From RI-153 sp963752935 (lineage in GTDB: Bacteria > Chloroflexota > Anaerolineae > Caldilineales > Caldilineaceae): a stretch of 64,000 bases of DNA. The stretch is from the NCBI GenBank assembly GCA_963752935.1, contig CAVWAL010000009.1, positions 558,001-622,000 on the forward strand. Reading direction: 5' to 3'. The notes beneath the pieces are model-generated. The model was not told the origin of the DNA. It made no database searches and saw only the letters and a list, made by a program, of their open reading frames with translations. Positions 57,872 through 64,000 of this stretch are shown here, piece after piece. Position numbers and translations under genes: made by a program. Within the stretch, counting starts at the first letter, position 1. Each line of letters opens with the position of its first letter.

Positions 57872-60460
57872 ATGAAACGCTTCGCCCAAGTTGTTGTCAA
57901 CGTTCCCATCCGTCGTAGCTTCGCCCCTCGCACCGAACCAGCGCCGAACCCCTACGAAGACGAAACAACCGCGGCGCACACACTGCGCGGCGGGCTTGCC
58001 CAGTTTCAGACCTTCCACTACGATCTACCGCCTGATCTGCTCGATATCGTGCAGATCGGGCACATGGTTTGGGTGCCCTTTGGCCGCCAGGAGTTGCAGG
58101 GGTTGGTCGTCGCCTTCGATGAAACCAGTCCTGTACAGACGAAGTCGATTAAACGGTTGGCGCGCCCGCAGCCGGTGTTGACCCCGGCCCAGATCGAGCT
58201 TGCCTTCTGGATCGCCGACTATTATGTGGCCCCCCTTTCCGAAACAATCAAACTGTTTTTGCCGCCCGGTCTGCTCTACAAAGCCGACCGTGGCCCCACT
58301 GTGCGCGCCAAACACGAGGAACAGATCGATCTGCGCGTCCTGCCGGCGCAGATTCGCCCCCGTTTGCTGCAGATGGGTCGCGCCGGCAAACAAGTGCAGG
58401 TGCTCGAAACATTACTGGCCGCGCCGGGGCACCACCTGACCGCGCAGGAGCTGCGTAGCTCCTGCGATCTTCGTTCGGGCAGCACGCTCGATACGCTGCA
58501 TAAGGCAGGATTGATCGAGCGCGAGGAAGATCAAGTCCGTTTGGCGCAGACGACAGCGCAGATCGAACAATACCTGCTCACGGCGCGCGGAACAGCGAAA
58601 TACGAGCCCATCCTGCAGGCGCTGGCAGCGGCTGAAGGTCCCTTGTGGAAGAGCGAACTCTATGCCCAGGTGGATGCTGATCTGGCCGGCCTGCGCGATC
58701 TACAGGGCGCAGGCCTGATTGAGATGACCGAGTTGGTCCACTACCGCGATCCACTGGCCGGACGGACCTACCGGCGCACATCGTCGCCGCCGCTTACGGA
58801 TCAACAGGCCAGGGTATGGGGACGCATCGCCGGCGAACTATTCGCAACCGATGATCAGGAGATCACACCGGCGCGTTTCTTGCTCCACGGAGCCACCGGC
58901 AGTGGAAAGACCGAGATCTACCTGTTGGCCATCGCCGAGACGCTGCGCCGCGGCCGACAGGCGATTGTGTTGGTCCCCGAAATCGCCCTGACACCGCAAA
59001 CAGTCGCTCGTTTTGCGGGGCGATTCCCAGGCCGCGTATCGGTGATCCACTCCGAGTTAAGCGCCGGCGAGCGCTACGACGTCTGGCAGCGCGTGCGCAG
59101 CGGAGAAATCGATGTGGTGGTGGGTCCACGCAGTGCGCTGTTTGCACCCCTGCCCAATTTGGGGCTGATCGTGATTGATGAGGAGCACGAGTCGTCGTAC
59201 AAGCAGGACGCCGAGGAGTGGGGAAGTTTCACCGTCTTCTACGACGCACGGACTACGGCGCGACGGTTGGCGGAATTGACCGGTAGTGGGCTGATCTTGG
59301 GCAGCGCCACCCCCTCGTTGGAAAGCTACTCGCTGGCGATACAGGGCGATGCCCACCTGCTGGAAATGCCGCGGCGCGTGATCGGCCACGGAGTGGAGAA
59401 TGGTGCGGCGGCAGTCCTGTACGCCGAAATGCCCCCCGTGGAGATCGTGGATATGCGCCAGGAACTGCGTGCCGATCACCGCAGCATTTTCAGCCGTAGT
59501 CTGATTTCAGAGTTGCAGAAGACCATCACAGCCGAGGAACAGGCGATTCTCTTTCTAAACCGCCGCGGCACCAGTACTTTCGTCATTTGCCGCGACTGCG
59601 GCTATGTGAGCAAGTGCACACAGTGCGATGTCCCCCTCACCTACCACGAACGCGCCGATGTGTTGATCTGTCATCACTGCAACCAGCGGTATCCTATTCC
59701 CACCGTTTGCCCGGAATGTGAAAGCAAACGCATCAAGTTCTTCGGCAGCGGCACACAACGGATTGAGGAACTCGTTTTGCAGTATGCGCCCACTGCGCGC
59801 ATCCTGCGCTGGGATGCCGACACGACGGGCAAAAAAGGCAGCCATCAGCAAATCCTCGAACGCTTTGCCGCACACGAGGCCGATGTGCTGGTGGGGACAC
59901 AGATGATCGCCAAAGGGCTCGATCTGCCACTGGTGACGCTGGTGGGGGTGATCTCCAGCGATGTGGGCCTCTATTTGCCCGACTTCCGCGCCCCAGAACG
60001 GACCTTCCAACTGCTCATGCAGGTGGCGGGACGCGCCGGACGCAGCGCTCGCGGTGGGCGGGTTATTTTTCAGAGTTACACGCCAGAACACTACGCCGTG
60101 CAGGCAGCGGCGCAACACGATTACCATGCCTTTTATGAACGCGAGATGAGTTTCCGGCGGGCGCAGCAATACCCACCGGTGGGCCGGTTGGCGCGCCTGA
60201 TCTATCGGGACAAGAAGTTGGAGAAAGCACAGGCAGCCTCCGAGCAGATGGCTGCGGTACTGCGTCATCGCGTAGAGACGATGGGGATAGGCGCCGAACA
60301 CGTAGACGTACTGGGGCCGGCGCCGGCCTTCTTTTCCCGCTTCCGCGGCTACTATCGCTGGCAGATCCGCGTACGCGCCCCCGACCCATCCCACTTCCTG
60401 CGTGGATTGGACATCCCCTTCGGCTGGCGTGTGGACGTAGACCCAATGTCATTGTTGTAA
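57872..60460 (+). CDS. priA: Primosomal replication restart helicase PriA
   Basis: An 862-residue helicase that reloads the replisome at stalled forks. The N-terminal DNA-binding domain (about 1-130; LLDIVQIGHMVWVPFGRQELQG, LAFWIADYYVAPL) precedes the helicase with Walker A HGATGSGKTEIYL (about residue 340), GPRSALFAPLPNLGLIVIDEEH (DEEH box), the zinc-binding insert with eight Cys (CRDCGYVSKCTQC, ICHHCNQ, CPECES), and motifs V/VI (GTQMIAKGLDLPLVTLVG, QVAGRAGRSARGG). The last four codons and stop are duplicated just downstream. Confidence 0.96.
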   Translation: MKRFAQVVVNVPIRRSFAPRTEPAPNPYEDETTAAHTLRGGLAQFQTFHYDLPPDLLDIVQIGHMVWVPFGRQELQGLVVAFDETSPVQTKSIKRLARPQPVLTPAQIELAFWIADYYVAPLSETIKLFLPPGLLYKADRGPTVRAKHEEQIDLRVLPAQIRPRLLQMGRAGKQVQVLETLLAAPGHHLTAQELRSSCDLRSGSTLDTLHKAGLIEREEDQVRLAQTTAQIEQYLLTARGTAKYEPILQALAAAEGPLWKSELYAQVDADLAGLRDLQGAGLIEMTELVHYRDPLAGRTYRRTSSPPLTDQQARVWGRIAGELFATDDQEITPARFLLHGATGSGKTEIYLLAIAETLRRGRQAIVLVPEIALTPQTVARFAGRFPGRVSVIHSELSAGERYDVWQRVRSGEIDVVVGPRSALFAPLPNLGLIVIDEEHESSYKQDAEEWGSFTVFYDARTTARRLAELTGSGLILGSATPSLESYSLAIQGDAHLLEMPRRVIGHGVENGAAAVLYAEMPPVEIVDMRQELRADHRSIFSRSLISELQKTITAEEQAILFLNRRGTSTFVICRDCGYVSKCTQCDVPLTYHERADVLICHHCNQRYPIPTVCPECESKRIKFFGSGTQRIEELVLQYAPTARILRWDADTTGKKGSHQQILERFAAHEADVLVGTQMIAKGLDLPLVTLVGVISSDVGLYLPDFRAPERTFQLLMQVAGRAGRSARGGRVIFQSYTPEHYAVQAAAQHDYHAFYEREMSFRRAQQYPPVGRLARLIYRDKKLEKAQAASEQMAAVLRHRVETMGIGAEHVDVLGPAPAFFSRFRGYYRWQIRVRAPDPSHFLRGLDIPFGWRVDVDPMSLL

Positions 60461-60478
60461 AAATGTCATTGTTGTAAA
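60445..60478. repeat. 17-bp tandem duplication at the priA stop
   Basis: AATGTCATTGTTGTAAA at 60445-60461 is repeated exactly at 60462-60478. The unit includes the last four priA codons and its stop, so the second copy is a silent MSLL-stop. Confidence 0.9.
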
Positions 60479-60506
60479 GGAGAACGAACAGTGACGATTG
60501 ATAAGC

Positions 60507-60561
60507 AAGCGACCGAACGCACGCGCCGCCCAGATTGGGCGGCGCGTGCGTTCAGTCGCTT
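60507..60561. terminator. Very strong hairpin between priA and the TDT gene
   Basis: AAGCGACCGAACGCACGCGC... (60507-60532) pairs with 60536-60561 across the loop GAT, 26 bp with one mismatch. It lies between convergent genes, ten bases from the end of the TDT gene. No T-run follows on either side, so termination may need Rho or another factor. Confidence 0.7.
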
Positions 60562-60570
60562 AACGAGCCG

Positions 60571-61641
60571 TCAAGCCTTTGCCGGCGAAGACATCCAGAA
60601 CAAGCGGAGCAGCATGCGCAGCAACCCTATGAAAGTGATAGTCCAGGCCGCCAGGGCGATATAAACGAAATAACGGGGGATGACGAGCAAAAAATCTATG
60701 CCCAGAGATTGGGCGAGTTGAAGTGTACAGGCGGTGTACATCCCCAGAGGAAAGACCATGCCCCAGTACTGCGGATCATAGGTGAAGGGGAATCGTTTGT
60801 AGAGATGGCGCCACGCCCCCAGCAGAAAGAGTAATGGAATCCACCACGTACCTGCCGTCCAGAAAAACAGCGTGAATCCCTGAACAAAGGGCAAGATCTC
60901 ACCCAGTAGCGGAAATCGAGCCACCTGTAGCATTAGGATGGATCCGGCCAGGGTCGTGATCGCCACGGCGCCCATATTGATCCAATACGGAGGTGTCAAC
61001 CCGGTGGGAACCAGTTTGAGGAAGGTGAACCGGTAGAAGATCAGCGTGATGATACTGATATAGAGCATGCAGCCTAGCAGATACATACTCAGGGTGAAGA
61101 AGAGCAAGCGCTCTTGCCAGGCAGGGAACTGGGGAACCAGCAGCGTACCCAAGATTGAAATTGATTGCGTGGCCACGATAGCAATCAACCAGGCGCCGTT
61201 GATGCCGGTTTCCAGGGGTGGCTTCTGCTCGCTCACGGTTACGGCTGTAAAAAAGCCATACATAATCAGCAGCCACAAGACGCACGCCAGCAGCCAGAGC
61301 CAAAACGCCACCCCAGGCAGACCGGCGACGATGATCAGTTGGCTGCCGAACACGCTCGTACCTGCCACCAGCGTAAAAAAGCCGGGCCCCCTCTGATGGT
61401 TGACCAGATCCGAGACGAAGCGGGACGGATAGGCAACGAGTCGGATGAGGGTGAGCAGCCAGAGCACAGCATAGGCGCCTATGTTGATCACCAACAAGCC
61501 CCAGCCTAGAGCTTCCATGCCTAGCCGGTAGGTAGCGATGGAAATGATGCCAGTCGCCATGACCAGAGCAAAGTAGCCCGGGAAAAGTGTAGCGATCCCC
61601 TGCGCCAGGCGTTCTTTCAACTGCTCAATCCTCCAGCGCAT
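60571..61641 (-). CDS. TDT-family membrane carrier (tellurite-resistance/dicarboxylate transporter type)
   Basis: A 356-residue membrane protein with ten helices. LFPGYFALVMATGIISIAT (about 18-36) is the family signature of TehA/Mae1/SLAC1-like proteins; FTLVAGTSVFGSQL and FTYDPQYWGMVFPLGMYTAC also match. Members move organic acids, sulfite or other anions. It is last in the molybdoenzyme operon, so it may export the product of that enzyme or import its substrate. It overlaps the next gene upstream by 17 bases. Confidence 0.88.
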   Translation of the reverse strand: MRWRIEQLKERLAQGIATLFPGYFALVMATGIISIATYRLGMEALGWGLLVINIGAYAVLWLLTLIRLVAYPSRFVSDLVNHQRGPGFFTLVAGTSVFGSQLIIVAGLPGVAFWLWLLACVLWLLIMYGFFTAVTVSEQKPPLETGINGAWLIAIVATQSISILGTLLVPQFPAWQERLLFFTLSMYLLGCMLYISIITLIFYRFTFLKLVPTGLTPPYWINMGAVAITTLAGSILMLQVARFPLLGEILPFVQGFTLFFWTAGTWWIPLLFLLGAWRHLYKRFPFTYDPQYWGMVFPLGMYTACTLQLAQSLGIDFLLVIPRYFVYIALAAWTITFIGLLRMLLRLFWMSSPAKA

Positions 61642-61885
61642 TCAGGTAGCGAAGCAAACCCACATTTAGCAAAAGACAAACGAGACTGACCAGCGCCGCC
61701 GGCAGCAAGACCGATGTGTCACCACCCAAATATGCATTCATGGTCGAGGTAAGGAGCCAAAGTTGCAGAATGACTAGAATCACCACCATGCTCAAGATGC
61801 CGCTGATGATGGTGATGCGCTGAGAGCGGGCGAAGCGTCTGCGTTCTTGGGTACCAGATTGAAAGGTCGACGGTAGTTTGTTCAC
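61625..61885 (-). CDS. Small two-TM membrane protein
   Basis: An 86-residue protein with two membrane helices (about 25-47 and 58-80) and a basic N-terminus. It overlaps both neighbours (ATGA with the Rieske gene above). It is probably an accessory or anchor subunit of the redox complex; the family is not recognised. Confidence 0.75.
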   Translation of the reverse strand: MNKLPSTFQSGTQERRRFARSQRITIISGILSMVVILVILQLWLLTSTMNAYLGGDTSVLLPAALVSLVCLLLNVGLLRYLNALED

Positions 61886-62427
61886 AGAACCCCCTCCTCT
61901 CTACCTACGGCATAGACCTGCCCGTTGCGCACCTCTAGGTCGATGCGCGCCAGCCGTCGCCGCGGCGGACCTGCGATCGGGCGTCCCGTCTCCAGATCGA
62001 AGTAGCCCTCATGGCACGGGCAGTGCAGCACGCCTTCCTGCGGTTCGGGGATGACGGGGCAGAGCAGGTGTGTGCATTGCTGATCGTAGGCGACAAAGGC
62101 GTCTTCGCTCAGGCGGACGAGCACAGCAGGCGTATCTTCAGGGTAGCGAAAGGTGACGGAGCCGCCCACCGGCAGATCATCCAGCCCGATAATGGCGCGG
62201 ATAGGAAGCGCGCCCTGCTGCGTTCGCAGGAAATTCTGGAACAGGATCCAGATCTGGCCCACGGTGAACGCCAGGCTGGTGAGCACCATGAATTTGGTAA
62301 AATCGCGCCGCGAAACGTAGGCGTCCTGCGGCCAATCGATGGGGAAATCACGTCGCCAGCGCGGCTGTTCCTCTTCGGGGTGACCATCCGGCGGAACAGT
62401 AAGACCTTCGGGATTCTGTGGTTGCAT
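61882..62427 (-). CDS. Rieske [2Fe-2S] protein with Tat-type signal
   Basis: A 181-residue protein. SRRDFTKFMVLTSLAF (about residues 40-55) is a twin-arginine signal/anchor, preceded by a long cytoplasmic N-terminus. The cluster motifs CTHLLC and CPCHEG supply two Cys and two His; GPPRRRLARIDLEV is the usual Pro loop. The expected place is the outer face of the membrane, passing electrons between the quinone pool or ferredoxin subunit and the molybdoenzyme. Confidence 0.92.
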   Translation of the reverse strand: MQPQNPEGLTVPPDGHPEEEQPRWRRDFPIDWPQDAYVSRRDFTKFMVLTSLAFTVGQIWILFQNFLRTQQGALPIRAIIGLDDLPVGGSVTFRYPEDTPAVLVRLSEDAFVAYDQQCTHLLCPVIPEPQEGVLHCPCHEGYFDLETGRPIAGPPRRRLARIDLEVRNGQVYAVGREEGVL

Positions 62428-62443
62428 CTTGATTTTTCTCCAA

Positions 62444-63082
62444 TCATTCCGCTTCGACGTATAAATTGGCCATCTGCAACAGGATGGGCTGCCCTGTGGG
62501 TGGCTCGTGCATGGCGGCGGTGACGTCCACGTGTTCGACAGAGGCCTCGTCCGGCACCATCATTTTGACGCGCGTGGTAATGGTCTGTCGCCCAAACTGA
62601 AACTGGTTGACCGGCTTGGAGCGCTTGCGTAGCTGCTCGATCTCGGCGCGGGTGCCGAAGAAGAGAGCCTGGCTGGGGCAAACGCTGGCGCACATGGGCT
62701 TCAGCCCCACCGACGTGCGGTCGTAACACATGTCGCACTTCATCATCATCTGCATCTCGGTTTGCATCTTGGGAATACCAAAGGGGCAGGCCAACACGCA
62801 ATTGTTGCAGGCAATGCAGCGCGGCTTACGCGACGACTGCACGACACCATCCCCTGTACGCTTGATGGCATCGGCCGGGCAGACTTCGGCGCAGGTGGGC
62901 GAGTGACAGTGCATACAGACCACCGGCACCGTCTGTGTAGAGTTGGCACGGTCGATGATGTCCAGTTGGATCATGGAGTAACCCTTATGCGTATCGCATT
63001 CCATGCACGCCTGCACACAGGCCTGACAACCGATACAACGACTGGGATCGATAAAGAATTCTAATTGCTCAGAAACCGGCAC
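62444..63082 (-). CDS. Four-[4Fe-4S] ferredoxin subunit
   Basis: A 212-residue electron-transfer subunit of the DmsB/NrfC/HybA type. Four Cys clusters are seen: CIGCQACVQAC (about 16-26), CMHCHSPTCAEVCP, CIACNNCVLACPFG and CDMCYD...CASVCP. No Tat signal or C-terminal TM is present, so it follows its partner. It lies between the molybdoenzyme and the Rieske gene. Confidence 0.94.
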   Translation of the reverse strand: MPVSEQLEFFIDPSRCIGCQACVQACMECDTHKGYSMIQLDIIDRANSTQTVPVVCMHCHSPTCAEVCPADAIKRTGDGVVQSSRKPRCIACNNCVLACPFGIPKMQTEMQMMMKCDMCYDRTSVGLKPMCASVCPSQALFFGTRAEIEQLRKRSKPVNQFQFGRQTITTRVKMMVPDEASVEHVDVTAAMHEPPTGQPILLQMANLYVEAE

Positions 63083-63182
63083 TAGACTCCTCCTTCTTTC
63101 AACACAAGTGCGTTTTCAATAGGTATTCGGCCCCTCCGCATGCGCCGGCATGGCCCCCATTGAGAAGAGACCCGATGGACCA

Positions 63183-64000
63183 TCACTGTTGCGGTTCCAG
63201 TTCGTGGGCGTGGTCCGGCGCCGACTCTGCTTTCTGCACGCGCACGGCGCACACTTTGAACGCCGGGATTTTCGAGATCGGATCCTGGGCCGAGATGGTG
63301 AGTTGATTGGCGCTCTTGCGCCCCGCCCAGTGATAGGGAATGAAAATGGTGTCGGGGCGGATGGTCTGTACAACGTGGGCGCGCAACGTACATGCGCCAC
63401 GCCGCGACTCGGCGGTCACCCAGTCACCGTTGGCGATGCCCAAACGCTGAGCCAGGTGCGGATGCATCTCAATCTGCGGCTCGGGGTAGTGATCCACCAG
63501 TGGGCCAATGCGCCGGGTCTGGTTGCCGGAGAGAAATTGGCTGACCACCCGTCCGGTGGTGAGCATGATCGGGTATTCCTCGTCTACGTCCTCGGCGGGC
63601 GGATGGTACTCGGTCACATTGAAGCGCGCTTTGCCATCGGGGAAGTAGAACGGCCCGTTCCCCTTGGCCACAGGGTTCTCTGAACCGGGTTCAAAGAGGC
63701 GCGGCGTGCCCGGGTGATCGGGAGCGGGGCAGGGCCAGAAAACGCCCTGCTGCCGTTCGATCTTCTCATAGGTGATGCCGTAGTAGTCGGCAGTTCCACC
63801 TTTCGAAGCGATGCGCAGTTCGTCGAAGATCTCCGCCGGGCTGGTGAAAGTCAGTCCCTGTTCGCGCCCCAACGCCCTGGCGATGTCCTGGATGATGCGC
63901 CAGTCCTGGCGAGCATCGCCCGGTGCATCCACCGCCTGATTGATCTTGATCACCCTTCCTTCCACCTGCGTGACCGTGCCTTCGTCCTCTTCTTGCAGCG
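63183..64000 (-). CDS. Molybdopterin oxidoreductase, C-terminal part (5' end beyond window)
   Basis: The frame stays open to the window edge; GTG 63965 is internal (LQEEDEGTVTQVEGRVIKINQ reads through). Visible are the linker EGRVIKINQAVDAPGDARQDW, then the molybdopterin dinucleotide-binding domain: YPIMLTTGRVVSQFLSGNQT, HPHLAQRLGIANGDWV and the tail SANQLTISAQDPISKIPAFK followed by VCAV. This fits the FdhF/NarB/NasC branch (formate dehydrogenase or assimilatory-type nitrate reductase). The metal-ligand region (Cys, Sec or Ser) is outside, so the substrate cannot be set. No in-frame TGA occurs in the visible part. Confidence 0.9.
   Translation of the reverse strand, partial: LQEEDEGTVTQVEGRVIKINQAVDAPGDARQDWRIIQDIARALGREQGLTFTSPAEIFDELRIASKGGTADYYGITYEKIERQQGVFWPCPAPDHPGTPRLFEPGSENPVAKGNGPFYFPDGKARFNVTEYHPPAEDVDEEYPIMLTTGRVVSQFLSGNQTRRIGPLVDHYPEPQIEMHPHLAQRLGIANGDWVTAESRRGACTLRAHVVQTIRPDTIFIPYHWAGRKSANQLTISAQDPISKIPAFKVCAVRVQKAESAPDHAHELEPQQ

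Overview
The window reads as chromosomal DNA of a member of the Chloroflexota, most likely the Caldilineae/Anaerolineae side of the phylum. This is inferred from Thr/Pro-rich 'TPTPTATPTP' linkers in secreted proteins, 7TM-GAF sensors with the 'LRYRLWNFDL' type of membrane/soluble boundary, an isopentenyl phosphate kinase, a DUF6941-like protein and a LysM protein behind a zinc-ribbon/TM module. No 16S rRNA or other decisive marker is present, so the class is only a guess. Gene density is high, and most genes sit in short co-directional runs with ATGA or 1-base overlaps.

Layout: 1-10.3 kb (+): tail of a YfiH-family protein, two secreted proteins sharing a C-terminal module, a one-TM protein, a membrane-bound 7TM-GAF-HTH regulator and ftsK. 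A tRNA-Val(TAC) with its own promoter and terminator follows. 10.5-15.9 kb (-): an accessory cluster (alpha/beta hydrolase, SDR, methyltransferase, five small ferredoxin-like-barrel proteins) that also holds at least five broken or collapsed genes. 16.0-21.2 kb (-): a two-gene operon of AAA ATPases, one a 1244-aa membrane sensor and one with a winged-helix DNA-binding tail, behind tandem promoters in direct repeats. 21.4-34.6 kb (+): DUF6941-like protein, selA, isopentenyl phosphate kinase, rseP, a LysM protein, HEAT and TPR proteins, a FecR-like membrane protein, a GT39-like transferase and a UbiA-like prenyltransferase.

34.7-42.6 kb (-): an operon running from a BMP-type lipoprotein through two permeases and a double ABC ATPase to a glycosidase-like protein and an HDAC-family deacetylase, probably nucleoside uptake. 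A XerC/D-like recombinase and a purine nucleoside phosphorylase follow on the + strand. Two repeat-rich gaps flank this pair: one with twin hairpins (42.8-43.0 kb) and one with a 4 x 100 bp tandem array (45.0-45.4 kb). 45.6-48.9 kb: ATP-grasp protein, ferrochelatase and a polyprenyl-synthase-like protein without its aspartate-rich motif.

48.2-56.1 kb (-): the conserved origin-region block rpmH-rnpA-yidD-yidC-jag, then pfkB-family kinase-parA-parB-Gfo/Idh oxidoreductase. dnaA and clear DnaA boxes are not in the window. rpmH (54 codons) is included. 56.4-60.5 kb (+): a coiled-coil/4-TM protein and priA. 60.6-64.0 kb (-): a respiratory-type cluster of molybdopterin oxidoreductase (5' end beyond the window), four-cluster ferredoxin, Tat-type Rieske protein, small membrane protein and TDT-family carrier.

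No CRISPR array, prophage or complete insertion sequence was seen. The most unusual parts are the collapsed cluster at 10.5-15.9 kb, the paired AAA operon at 16-21.2 kb and the two repeat-rich gaps around xerC/D and the phosphorylase gene.
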